Shown here: positions 8,436-16,872 of the stretch, one piece after another
How positions within the stretch are numbered: position 1 is the stretch's first letter
Layout: each line of letters starts with the position of its first letter
Assembly (NCBI GenBank): GCA_965276785.1
Contig: OZ255629.1
Location: 434,001 to 498,000 of the forward strand
DNA length: 64,000 nucleotides
Origin: LMUY01 sp965276785
GTDB taxonomy: Bacteria; Pseudomonadota; Alphaproteobacteria; Acetobacterales; Acetobacteraceae
Direction of reading: 5' to 3'
Notes under the pieces: generated by a model
What the model saw: only the letters and a program-made list of their open reading frames with translations
What the model was told of the DNA's origin: nothing
Databases searched by the model: none
Position numbers and translations under genes: made by a program

Positions 8436-8772
8436 TTGTTAGCCAATATCGATAAATCGCGAATGAGCCCGCTTCGTCGTAGGGCGGGTGCAACCCGCCT
8501 CTTCTGTCGCACCGCGGCGGGTTTCACCCGCCTCACGCACTTCACCGGCGCCATCGACCAGCTCGGCAGCACCCGGATCTGCTCGCCCAGCGCATCGCGC
8601 CGCGGGGTAACCTCGTCCATGACCCGTCTGCGATATGCCTCAGGCTCGGCACCGGCCCATCCGGCGCAACCCTCGATATCGGCATACTTCAGCAAGGCGG
8701 GTCACCCGCCCCGCTGACGGACATGAGGTCTAGCCACTACGGCATCTGGCGGGCAGCATTGCGATAGGGGCA
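8436..8772. repeat. Intergenic region with GGCGGGT/ACCCGCC palindromes
   Basis: This 337-bp gap holds three short palindromes of the form GGCGGGT-n-ACCCGCC, at 8483-8499, 8517-8533 and 8697-8711. The segment 8671-8718 recurs in reverse orientation at 26307-26354 with 47 of 48 bases identical. An open frame on the minus strand (8432-8695, peptide starting MLKYADIEGC) covers part of it. It has no recognisable domain, and its start lies within the repeated sequence, so it is not called a gene. The structure looks like a small dispersed REP-type element. Confidence 0.6.
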
Positions 8773-8793
8773 ATGCTGCCGCAGGATATGCGC

Positions 8794-10245
8794 ATGACAG
8801 CCGACGTGATGGACCCGTTTGCCAGCTATGCTCCGGACGGTTATTTCTGCGAGTTGACGTCGCGACCCGGTGACCAAGGGGCCATCGAACAGATACGCCG
8901 CCGGGTCAGCGCGATTGGGCTCGACGCCCTGCGCTTGCGAGCCTCGAGCGCCGAGCACGATCTGATCAATCTCGGGATCACCTTCACGGTGTACTCCGCG
9001 GCAACCGCGATCGATCGCATTTTGCCGTTCGATTGCCTGCCGCGGGTTATCACGGCGTCGGAATGGGCGCATATCGACGCCGGAGTGAAGCAGCGGGTCA
9101 GGGCGATCAACGCCTTCCTGCACGATGTCTATCACGAGCAACGCATCTTGCGAGCGGGCGTGATCCCCGCGGCGCTGGTGCTCGGCAACCCGAACTATCG
9201 GCCGGAAATGCAAGGCTTCCGGGTTCGCTTCGATACCTACGTGCATATCTGCGGCATCGATCTCGTGCGCGATGGCCGTGGCGACTTCTGCGTCCTGGAG
9301 GACAACGCCCGCACGCCCTCCGGCGTCTCCTACGTGGTGGAGAACCGCAACTTGATGCGGCGCAACTTCCCGGACCTGATGGCCGGCATGCGGCTGCGGC
9401 CGGTCGACGATTACGGGCGGCGCCTGCGGGCTGCCATGGGTGACATTGCGCCGCAGTCCGTGGCCGACCCGCAAGTGGTGCTGCTGTCGCCCGGCATCTT
9501 TAACTCGGCTTACTTCGAACACGTGTTCCTTGCCCGCGAAATGGGCGTGCCTTTGGTGGAAGGAGCGGACTTGCTGGTCGAGCGGGACCGCGTGTTCATG
9601 CGCACCACCGGAGGCTTGCGGCCGGTGCACACAATCTATCGCCGTATCGGCGACGACTTTCTGGATCCGCAAGTGTTCCGCGCCGACAGCTTGCTCGGGG
9701 TACCGGGACTGATCGGCGCCTGGCGGGCTGGCAATGTGAGCTTGGCCAACGCCGTGGGCACCGGCGTGGCCGACGACAAGGCGGTCTATGCCTACATGCC
9801 TCGCATTATTCGCTTCTACCTGGGCGAGGAGGCCATTCTCCCGAACGTCGAAACCCACATTTGCGGCGAGGCGGACGGGCTGGCGCATACCCTGGCGCAC
9901 CTGCGGGAGCTTGTCGTCAAGCCGGTGGGGGAATCGGGCGGCTATGGCATCACCATCGGGCCGCGCGCATCGGCGGCCGAGTTGGAGGGAGTGCGCGCCG
10001 CGCTGCAGGCCAACCCGGCCAATTGGATCAGCCAGCCGATGATCGAGCTCTCCGTCGCGCCGACACTGGCCGCGGACGGGCTGCGGCCGCGCCACCTGGA
10101 CCTGCGGCCGTTTGCCATTACCGGGCGCGATACCTGGGTGCTGCCGGGTGGTCTGACGCGGGTGGCGCTCAAGCAAGGCAGCCTGATCGTGAACTCGTCT
10201 CAGGGGGGTGGCTCCAAGGATACCTGGGTGCTGGTGGACGCATGA
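8794..10245 (+). CDS. Circularly permuted ATP-grasp protein (COG2308/DUF404-DUF407)
   Basis: This predicted ATP-dependent carboxylate-amine/thiol ligase forms an amide bond on an unknown substrate. Family-type segments are FDTYVHICGIDLVRD, NARTPSGVSYVVENR, the VVKPVGESGGYGITIG phosphate-binding region and PFAITGRDTWVLPGGLTRVAL with SQGGGSKDTWVL at the end. ATG 8794 has AGGA seven bases upstream and gives 483 residues; ATG 8773 and 8788 are alternatives. The stop overlaps the alpha-E gene by ATGA. In many bacteria this pair travels with a transglutaminase-like gene and the proteasome-like Anbu peptidase. Neither is present here. Confidence 0.88.
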   Translation: MTADVMDPFASYAPDGYFCELTSRPGDQGAIEQIRRRVSAIGLDALRLRASSAEHDLINLGITFTVYSAATAIDRILPFDCLPRVITASEWAHIDAGVKQRVRAINAFLHDVYHEQRILRAGVIPAALVLGNPNYRPEMQGFRVRFDTYVHICGIDLVRDGRGDFCVLEDNARTPSGVSYVVENRNLMRRNFPDLMAGMRLRPVDDYGRRLRAAMGDIAPQSVADPQVVLLSPGIFNSAYFEHVFLAREMGVPLVEGADLLVERDRVFMRTTGGLRPVHTIYRRIGDDFLDPQVFRADSLLGVPGLIGAWRAGNVSLANAVGTGVADDKAVYAYMPRIIRFYLGEEAILPNVETHICGEADGLAHTLAHLRELVVKPVGESGGYGITIGPRASAAELEGVRAALQANPANWISQPMIELSVAPTLAADGLRPRHLDLRPFAITGRDTWVLPGGLTRVALKQGSLIVNSSQGGGSKDTWVLVDA

Positions 10246-11249
10246 GCGGCCATTTCAAGGAAACGCTGCTGCTGGCGCGGTATGCGGAGGGGCTGTTTTG
10301 GATGGCCCGCTACCTCGAGCGGGTCGAGAACCTGGCACGGCTGATCGACGTCACGCAGACCTTCGAAAGCCCGGGGCGCGAGGAAGAGGCCTGGGGCGCA
10401 TTGTTGCGCATCCATGCCGACGAGCGGCGCTACCGCGACGCTGCGGGCAGCTTGGAAGCCCGTGACATCAAGCGCTTCTACCTGCTCGACCGCAATAATC
10501 CTACCTCCGTTCCCGCTTCGGTGGAGATGGCGCGCGCCAACGCCCGCACGTTGCGGCCGCTGATCTCGACCGAGATGTGGCTGCAGTTGAACGTGTTTCA
10601 CCGTGAGGTCATTGCCATCGAGCCGGCGGAGCTTGAGGGTGACCATCTCAACCGGCTCTGCGCCCGATTGAAGGAGGGCATCCAAGCCCATAGCGGTATC
10701 ACAGAGGGAACGTTCTTTCGCGACCAGGGCTGGAATTTCTACATGCTAGGCCGCCTGATCGAGCGGGCGGACCAGACCACCCGGCTGCTGGACATCAAAT
10801 ATCACCTGCTGCAAGCACGCGGCGACGAGGAGCGCAGGGTGACCGAGCTCACGCAATGGGGCGGCGTGTTGCGTGGCGTGGCGGGCTATCATGCGTTCCG
10901 CCGGGTCGCTCCGGCCGGGTTCGAGCCGGCGGACGTGGTCAGCTTCTTGCTGTCGGACCCCTCGTTTCCGCGCAGCGTCACATTGTGCGTCCAGCAGGTC
11001 GAATGGCACCTCATGCAACTGCGCAGCCGCTACGGCCTGCGTGGAACGCGGGCGGGATTGGAGCGGGTCGAGGAGGTTCGTGCAGCCCTGCAATCCATGT
11101 CCGCCCTACAGCTGGTGCAGAGCGGCCTGCACGAGTTTCTCGATGCGCTGCAGCGAGACCTTATCCTGCTCGCCGGTGAAATCGGCTTTGCGTTCTTCCG
11201 CGACTGGCGGCCAGAGCCCTCCAGAGCCCAAGCTCAATCACAAACTTGA
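10242..11249 (+). CDS. Alpha-E domain protein (COG2307/DUF403)
   Basis: This helical protein of 335 residues begins SGHFKETLLLARYAEGLFWMARYLERVENLARL. That opening is the family signature, with the conserved A-E-x-x-F/Y-W-x-x-R-Y-x-E-R pattern. A second conserved block is FYMLGRLIERADQTTRLLDIKYHLL. No enzymatic activity is established, and it is predicted to act with the ATP-grasp ligase in making or modifying a peptide-like product. ATG 10242 overlaps the ligase stop, so the two are translationally coupled. The downstream gene is convergent, so the operon ends here. Confidence 0.88.
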   Translation: MSGHFKETLLLARYAEGLFWMARYLERVENLARLIDVTQTFESPGREEEAWGALLRIHADERRYRDAAGSLEARDIKRFYLLDRNNPTSVPASVEMARANARTLRPLISTEMWLQLNVFHREVIAIEPAELEGDHLNRLCARLKEGIQAHSGITEGTFFRDQGWNFYMLGRLIERADQTTRLLDIKYHLLQARGDEERRVTELTQWGGVLRGVAGYHAFRRVAPAGFEPADVVSFLLSDPSFPRSVTLCVQQVEWHLMQLRSRYGLRGTRAGLERVEEVRAALQSMSALQLVQSGLHEFLDALQRDLILLAGEIGFAFFRDWRPEPSRAQAQSQT

Positions 11250-11260
11250 GGAGTGCCGCG

Positions 11261-11521
11261 CTACTCCACCATGCCGTGAATGATCTGCATCGCGCGACGA
11301 AGCCGAAACAGGCCGCCGCGGACATGGCCGTTCTCGCACATCGATCGGCCAAGCTGCCATAGCGCGCGAGCATGCGGCGGCATCGGACCTGTCGAGTCCA
11401 CGCGCGACGCAAGGCTGATGCAATAGTCCTTGGTGTCGGACGTCACCGTCATCGGTCCGTCCGAAGAGCAAAGCGACGCTGCCAGCAGCAGAGACGCCGT
11501 GAGGACGACGACCTTATGCAT
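11261..11521 (-). CDS. Small secreted protein of unknown function
   Basis: The ATG at 11521 gives 86 residues with a clear signal peptide (MHKVVVLTASLLLAASLCSS). The short mature domain has two cysteines (DYCISL and SMCENG) that could form a disulphide. A run LRRAMQIIHG is near the end. I do not recognise a family. The gene is convergent with the alpha-E gene, with 11 bp between stops. An earlier ATG at 11551 would place a polar segment before the signal peptide and is less likely. Confidence 0.6.
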   Translation of the reverse strand: MHKVVVLTASLLLAASLCSSDGPMTVTSDTKDYCISLASRVDSTGPMPPHARALWQLGRSMCENGHVRGGLFRLRRAMQIIHGMVE

Positions 11522-11600
11522 AAGGCTAGACCATAGCTGCGACGGGCTCATCCAGGGATGGGCCGAGCATGAACAGACGGTTACCGAACAACCGGGTGGC

Positions 11601-12298
11601 TAGGAGCTTGTCCGAGAATTTGCGAGCCGAAACGGGCTGAGGCTGCAGCCGTTGTTCGTGCAGGTGCTGCGGCTTTGCCAGGTGGCCGGCTTGGTCAAGC
11701 TGGGCCACGTGGCCGTGGACGGGACAAAGAAGCCGAGGCCGAGGCTGGCGCGGTCGCCCCCGACACGGACGGACCCGGCCCCGGCTCGGGCATGCAGGAG
11801 CGCGGCGCCCGCAAGGACCAGCCCGCCGACGCCCCGCCGGACAAGGCGCAACGTAACGTCACCGATCCCGACAGCCGTATCATGCCGAGCCAGGGCGGCT
11901 TCATCGCCGGCTGCCGAGCGCCGGGTCAGGGCCTACCTGTCGCCGGGCCGCATCCGGCATGGCGAGACCGACCCTGCGGCCGGGCGCGTGCTTATAAGCG
12001 CAAGCCGCGTATGCAGGCCATGGCCGAGACCATTCGCAGGGCCGGTCGGCGAAGTCGATACCGGCTGCGCAAGCAGGTCGTCGAGCCGGTGTCCGGACAG
12101 ATCAAGCAGGCTAGAGGCTCCGACAGTTCCTCCTTCGCGGTCTCCCAAGGGTCCAGGGCGAGGGGGCGATGGTCTGCACCGTCCACAACCTCCTCAAGCT
12201 GCACAGAGCAACAGCGTGAGGAGGCGACACTCACCCGCATCCACCCAAACACCGATCAATAAAAATCGCGCTGTGGATCATTGTCGGACAAGCTCCTA
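11601..12298. mobile_element. Degraded IS1182-type element bounded by inverted repeats
   Basis: The left end TAGGAGCTTGTCCGAGA (11601-11617) is matched in reverse by TGTCGGACAAGCTCCTA (12282-12298), with one mismatch over 17 bases. The 698 bp between hold a broken transposase gene lacking its N-terminal third and its central DDE region. It could move only if a related transposase acted in trans. The ends differ from the IS end at 7231-7252. Confidence 0.8.
11652..12219 (+). pseudogene. IS1182-type transposase remnant, frameshifted and internally deleted
   Basis: Transposase homology runs through several frames. LFVQVLRLCQVAGLVKLGHV with AVDGTK is in one frame, DKAQRNVTDPDSRIMPSQGG in the next, KRKPRMQAMAETI and RKQVVEPVSGQIKQARG follow, and RQFLLRGLPRV with MVCTVHNLLKLHRA is in a third frame ending at the TGA at 12217. 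These are the familiar middle and C-terminal blocks of IS1182-type transposases. The first residues, LFVQ, are where the separate N-terminal fragment at 6834-7148 stops. It cannot encode an active enzyme. Confidence 0.8.
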
Positions 12299-12362
12299 GG
12301 GCGGGCATGCGCTTGCCCGGCGCATCCGCTTTGCCGCATTGTCCTGGCGGAGATCCTGTCGC

Positions 12363-14435
12363 ATGACCTTCCACGCCACCGTCTGCCCGCATGACTGTCC
12401 CTCCTGTTGCGCGCTGGAGGTGGACGTGACGGGCAATCGCGTCGGCGCCGTGCGCGGCGCGGCGGCCAACAGCTACACGGCCGGGGTGATCTGCGCCAAG
12501 GTGGCGCGCTACGCCGAACGGGAGCACCATCCGGACCGGCTCACCACCCCCTTGCTGCGCACCGGGCCCAAAGGCAGCCGCCAGTTCCGCCAGACCTCCT
12601 GGGACGACGCGCTCGACCGCATCGCGGAGCGTTTCACCGCCATCGCGGCCGAACACGGGGCGGAGGCGGTGTGGCCGTACTACTTTGCCGGCACGATGGG
12701 CCACGTGCAGCGGGACGGGATCAACCGGCTGCGCCACGTCATGGGCTATTCGCGGCAGAAAATGACGATCTGCACCGCCATCACCGAGGCGGGCTGGCGC
12801 GCCGGCGTCGGCCGCATTACCGGGCCCGACCCGCGCGAGATGGCGCAGTCGGACCTCATCGTGATGTGGGGCGGCAACCCGGTCGCCACCCAAGTCAACG
12901 TGATGACCCACATCACCCGCGCCCGCAAACAGCGCGGCGCCCACTTGGTGGTGGTGGACCCCTACCGCACCGGCACCGCCGCCGCCGCCGACACCCACCT
13001 GGCGCTGCGCCCCGGCACCGACGGCGCGCTGGCCTGCGCAGTGATGCATTGCGCCTTCCGCGACGGCCACGCCGACCGCGCCTACATGGCTCGCTTCGCA
13101 GACGTGCCCGCCGAACTGGAAGCCCATCTCGCCAGCCGCACGCCGGACTGGGCCGCGTCCATCACCGGCCTCGGCGTGGACGCGATCGAGGCTTTCGCCG
13201 CAGCCTATAACAGCACGGCGCGCGCCTACATCCGCGTCGGCTACGGGTTCACCCGCGCCCGCAACGGGGCGGCCATGATGCACGCCGTCACCTGCCTGCC
13301 CACCGTCACCGGCAAGTGGCAGCACGAGGGTGGCGGTGCGTTCTGGAACAACCGCGACATCTACACCTGGGACAAGACGCTGATCGAGGGGCTGGACCGG
13401 CGGGACACCAGCGTGCGCCAACTCGACATGAGCCGCGCCGCCTCCGTGCTCACTGGCAGCCGGGCCGACCTCGGCACTGGCCCGCACGTGCACGCCATGC
13501 TGATCCAGAACACCAACCCGGTGGCGGTGGCGCCGGACAGCAACCGCGTGCGCCGCGGCTTTGCGCGGGAGGACCTGTTCACCGTCGTCCATGAGCAGTT
13601 CATGACCGAGACGGCCGCCATGGCGGACATCGTGCTGCCGGCCACCACCTTCCTCGAGCACGACGACGTCTATCACGCTGGCGGCCACAGCCATGTGCAG
13701 ATCGGCCGCAAGCTGGTGCAGCCGCCAGGCGAGTGCCGCTCCAACCACGAGCTGATCTGCGCCCTGGCCGAGCGGCTGGGCGCCGACCACCCCGGCTTCC
13801 GGATGACGGCGATGGAACTGGTGGACGCGACCTTGCGCGCCTCCGGCTACGACGGGGTGGAGGCGGTGATCGCCGGCCGCTGGGTGGACCGGCAGCCGTC
13901 GTTTCGCGAGTCGCACTTCCTCGACGGCTTTTCCCATACCGGCGGCCGCTTCCGCTTTGCCCCCGATTGGGCGGCGCTTGGCCCGGACGGCGCCCGCATG
14001 CCGCGCCTGCCCGACCACTGGGAGTGCTTCGAGGGCGCCACCGAGCGGCACCCGTTCCGCCTGGTCACGGCTCCGGCCCGGCAATTCCTCAATACCAGCT
14101 TCACCGAGACGCCCACCTCGCAGCGGCGGGAAGGCCGCCCCACCGCCCTGTTGCACCCGCACGATGCCGCCCGGCTTGGCGTCGGACCCGGCGACCGCCT
14201 GCGCCTGGGCAATGCCCGCGGCGAAGTGGTGCTGCATGTGGCACTCGGCGAGGGGCAGCAACCGGGCACGGTGATCGTGGAAAGCGTCTGGCCGCACAGC
14301 GCCTTTGCGGGCGGGGTGGGCATCAACGCCCTGACCAGCGACGACGCGGCGGCCCCCAATGGCGGCGCGGTGTTCCACGACACGGCCGTTTGGGCTCGCG
14401 CCGAAGCCGCGGTGCTGGTGCTGGCGGCTGAGTAA
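12363..14435 (+). CDS. Molybdopterin-dependent oxidoreductase (DMSO-reductase superfamily)
   Basis: This 690-residue enzyme has an N-terminal [4Fe-4S] domain (CPHDCPSCCAL plus the distal Cys in GVICAK). Large molybdopterin-guanine-dinucleotide binding domains follow (MWGGNPVATQVN, VVVDPYRTG). The C-terminal ADMQ-type barrel contains TAPARQFLNTSF and PHDAARLGVGPGDRLRL. No twin-arginine signal is evident, so it is probably cytoplasmic. The substrate cannot be read from the sequence. ATG 12363 has GGAG ten bases upstream and gives the family-typical start just before the first cysteine. The gene is followed after 12 bp by a solute-binding protein. No electron-transfer subunit is nearby. Confidence 0.87.
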   Translation: MTFHATVCPHDCPSCCALEVDVTGNRVGAVRGAAANSYTAGVICAKVARYAEREHHPDRLTTPLLRTGPKGSRQFRQTSWDDALDRIAERFTAIAAEHGAEAVWPYYFAGTMGHVQRDGINRLRHVMGYSRQKMTICTAITEAGWRAGVGRITGPDPREMAQSDLIVMWGGNPVATQVNVMTHITRARKQRGAHLVVVDPYRTGTAAAADTHLALRPGTDGALACAVMHCAFRDGHADRAYMARFADVPAELEAHLASRTPDWAASITGLGVDAIEAFAAAYNSTARAYIRVGYGFTRARNGAAMMHAVTCLPTVTGKWQHEGGGAFWNNRDIYTWDKTLIEGLDRRDTSVRQLDMSRAASVLTGSRADLGTGPHVHAMLIQNTNPVAVAPDSNRVRRGFAREDLFTVVHEQFMTETAAMADIVLPATTFLEHDDVYHAGGHSHVQIGRKLVQPPGECRSNHELICALAERLGADHPGFRMTAMELVDATLRASGYDGVEAVIAGRWVDRQPSFRESHFLDGFSHTGGRFRFAPDWAALGPDGARMPRLPDHWECFEGATERHPFRLVTAPARQFLNTSFTETPTSQRREGRPTALLHPHDAARLGVGPGDRLRLGNARGEVVLHVALGEGQQPGTVIVESVWPHSAFAGGVGINALTSDDAAAPNGGAVFHDTAVWARAEAAVLVLAAE

Positions 14436-14447
14436 GCGGCCGGGCCG

Positions 14448-16067
14448 ATGAGATGGCTGCTGCTCGCCCTCGGCTGCTGCCTGCTGCTCGCCGGAGCGCA
14501 GGCCCAAGGCACCGGCGGCGGCACGCTGCGGCTGCTCGCCAGCAGCGGCGCCGGGTCGATCGATCCGCAGATCAACTACACCGCGCAGTATTGGCAGCTG
14601 TTCACCGTGGTGTACGACGGGCTGGTCGCGTTCCGGCGCGTCGCCGGGGCGGCCGGGCTGCAACTGGTGCCGGACCTGGCCGACAGCGTGCCAGAGCCGA
14701 CGGACGGCGGCCGGCGCTACAGTTTCCATCTCCGCCCCGGCTTGCGCTTCGCCGATGGCAGCCCGGTGCGCGCCAGCGATGCCGCCGCCTCGTTGCGCCG
14801 CATCTTCCGCATCGTGGGGCCGACCGCCGGCAGCTTCTACGGCGGCATCGTGGGGGCGCAGGAATGCCTGCGCGACCCGGCTTCATGCAGCTTGCCCGGC
14901 GTTGCAGCCGACGATGCGGCGGGCCTGCTGACGATCCAATTGACCAGGCCCGATGCGGACTTCCTGCTCAAGCTCGCGCTGCCGCATGCCAGCATCCTGC
15001 CTGCCTCAGCACCGAGCCACGATACGGGGACCCAGCCGCTGGTCGGGACGGGGCCGTATCGCATCGCGCGCTACGACCCCGCCACGGGATTGCGGCTGGA
15101 ACGCAATCCGCTGTTTCAGCCCTGGAACCCGGAGGCGCAGCCGCCTGGCATCCCCGATGCGATCGAATACCGCTTCGGCCTGGAGGACGAGGCAGAGGTG
15201 ACACAGATGGAAAACGGCCAGGCCGACTGGATGTTCGACACGCCGCCGCTCGACCGGCTCGGCGAGTTGGGCGCCTCCTATCCCAGCCAGGTGCACATTA
15301 ATCCATCGTTCGCGCTGTGGTTCCTGCCGATGAACACGCACGAGCCGCCGTTCGACGACATCCGGGTGCGCCGTGCGGTGAACCTGGCGATTGATCGCGA
15401 TGCCGCGGTCAAGCTGTTCGGCGGGCCTCGGCTGGCGCAAGCTTCCTGCCAGATGTTGCCGCCGGGCCTGCCGGGCTATGCCCCGTACTGCCCCTTCCCG
15501 CACGATCTGGCGCAGGCGCAGGCGCTGGTGCGGGCGAGCGGGACGGCGGGGATGCGGGTGACGCTGGTGATCGACACCTCCGCGGTGCAGCTCGCCCTCG
15601 GTACCTACCTGCTGGACGTGCTGGCACAGCTGGGGTTCGACGCCCGATTACTGACGTTGGCGGGCAACCTGGAGTTCACCTACATCCAGAACACCGCCAA
15701 CCACGTGCAGATCAGCCTCACCACCTGGTATGCCGACTACCCGAGCGCTACCGACTTCCTGCCGCTGCTATTCGGATGCGCCTCGTACCATCCTGGAACG
15801 GATGGGTCGGTGAATTTCAGCGGGGTGTGCGACCCGGCGCTGGATGCGCGGATGCAGGCGGTGGCGGACAGTGGCGATGCCGCGGGCTGGGCCGCCATCG
15901 ACCGCGAGGTGACGGACCGGGCGGCGTTCGCGGTGCTGTTCAACCCGAGCTACATCGATGTCACGTCACGCCGGGTGGAGGAGTTTGCCTATCATCCGCA
16001 ATATCATTGGCTCATGGACCAAGCGCCGCTCGGGAGCCTTTCGCCCCCGGCAGCGGCGGCAAGATAG
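14448..16067 (+). CDS. Peptide/nickel-type ABC transporter substrate-binding protein (SBP family 5)
   Basis: This 539-residue periplasmic binding protein has a signal peptide (LLLALGCCLLLAGAQAQ). Family-5 blocks are LVPDLADSVPEPTDGGRRYS, FHLRPGLRFADGSPVRASD, PLVGTGPYRIARYDP and VRRAVNLAIDRDAAVKLFGG. Such proteins capture oligopeptides, nickel complexes or other small solutes for DppBCDF-like importers. No permease or ATPase gene lies in the window, so it is either an orphan that uses a distant transporter or delivers a ligand for another purpose. Its position 12 bp after the molybdoenzyme suggests co-transcription. Confidence 0.88.
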   Translation: MRWLLLALGCCLLLAGAQAQGTGGGTLRLLASSGAGSIDPQINYTAQYWQLFTVVYDGLVAFRRVAGAAGLQLVPDLADSVPEPTDGGRRYSFHLRPGLRFADGSPVRASDAAASLRRIFRIVGPTAGSFYGGIVGAQECLRDPASCSLPGVAADDAAGLLTIQLTRPDADFLLKLALPHASILPASAPSHDTGTQPLVGTGPYRIARYDPATGLRLERNPLFQPWNPEAQPPGIPDAIEYRFGLEDEAEVTQMENGQADWMFDTPPLDRLGELGASYPSQVHINPSFALWFLPMNTHEPPFDDIRVRRAVNLAIDRDAAVKLFGGPRLAQASCQMLPPGLPGYAPYCPFPHDLAQAQALVRASGTAGMRVTLVIDTSAVQLALGTYLLDVLAQLGFDARLLTLAGNLEFTYIQNTANHVQISLTTWYADYPSATDFLPLLFGCASYHPGTDGSVNFSGVCDPALDARMQAVADSGDAAGWAAIDREVTDRAAFAVLFNPSYIDVTSRRVEEFAYHPQYHWLMDQAPLGSLSPPAAAAR

Positions 16068-16181
16068 GGCTTTGGGCGACCGTTTGTAAAAGTCTGCAAT
16101 CTCCCGTCGCCACAATTGCAGCTGCCGGTGGAACCCCAAGCTGCTCTCGCCCTCTGGGCGCTTGTCGCCTAGACTCGTGCA

Positions 16182-16505
16182 ATGATCGTCGGCCCCCTCT
16201 CGCGCTCGGAAGCGCTGTCGCTGCTTCGGGCTCATCAGACTGAGCTGCGAGCCCGGGGCGTGGAGGCTATCACCGTGTTCGGCTCGGTTGCACGCGGAGA
16301 CTGCGCGAGCGGCTCCGACGTGGATTTGGCTACCCGGGCAAACGCCGGGTTTTCAAACGGTGGCTTCGACCATTTCGGCCGTCTGGAGGCGCTGCGCGAA
16401 CGGCTAGCCGCCTTGGTTGGCCGCAACGTCGACCTCGTCGAGGAAACGGCTGCGCGCCCCCATTTGCGAGCGGTGGTCCGCCGGGAAGGCGTGCGTGCCT
16501 TCTGA
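16182..16505 (+). CDS. MntA-like minimal nucleotidyltransferase (antitoxin)
   Basis: This 107-residue protein has the nucleotidyltransferase signature FGSVARGDCASGSDVDLA, giving the two metal-binding aspartates. In the MntA/HepT toxin-antitoxin type VII system, the enzyme adds AMP to a tyrosine of the HepT RNase and silences it. The next gene is a HepT-like remnant, which fits. The third acidic residue of the catalytic triad probably lies in NVDLVEE. ATG 16182 follows an AT-richer leader. The 3' end overlaps the proposed original GTG start of hepT. Confidence 0.85.
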   Translation: MIVGPLSRSEALSLLRAHQTELRARGVEAITVFGSVARGDCASGSDVDLATRANAGFSNGGFDHFGRLEALRERLAALVGRNVDLVEETAARPHLRAVVRREGVRAF

Positions 16506-16850
16506 GCGCCCCGCGTTACGTCTCAAGATATTCTGGACAATGCCCGTCTGATCCAATCCTACATGCAGGGGACGGACCGTGCGGCATTCGACGCCGACAG
16601 CCGTGCAAGGGATGCGGTCGAGCGCTGTCTTGAGCGATTGAGCGAAGCAGCCGCTAAGCTGGGGACGCAAGCTGAACAGTTGGCGCCGGGACCGCCGTGG
16701 CAGGCGGTGAGGTCCTTCGGCAACGTCTTGCGACACGCTTACGACCAAGTGGATCCCGGGCGGATTTGGGAGATCGCCACCCAAGATCTGCCGCCGATGA
16801 TCGCAGCCGTCGAGGACGCGCTTCAGCGGCTCGGCACTATTGACGGCTAA
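16495..16850 (+). pseudogene. HepT-like toxin (DUF86) with a probable frameshift
   Basis: Starting at GTG 16495 the frame reads VPSERPALRL, then leaves the homologous frame. From 16524 the next frame continues QDILDNARLIQSYMQG and runs to the stop at 16850 with RTDRAAF-type and AVERCLERLSEAA blocks and the RNase-type motif RSFGNVLRHAYD. Joined across about 16522-16524 by one extra base, the two parts give a continuous HepT of the usual length, about 118 residues. As it stands only an internal ATG at 16563 would start a 95-residue truncated product. It is either a decayed toxin or a sequencing error. Confidence 0.75.
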
Positions 16851-16872
16851 GCGGTCGCGCTCATCTGCCCTG

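Noticed and set aside
8432..8695. 87-residue minus-strand frame after trmJ
   Set aside because: Starts in a repeated sequence, contains palindromes, no family; treated as non-coding.
12231..14729. 832-residue open frame opposite the molybdoenzyme
   Set aside because: Shadow of a conserved gene; no domain seen.
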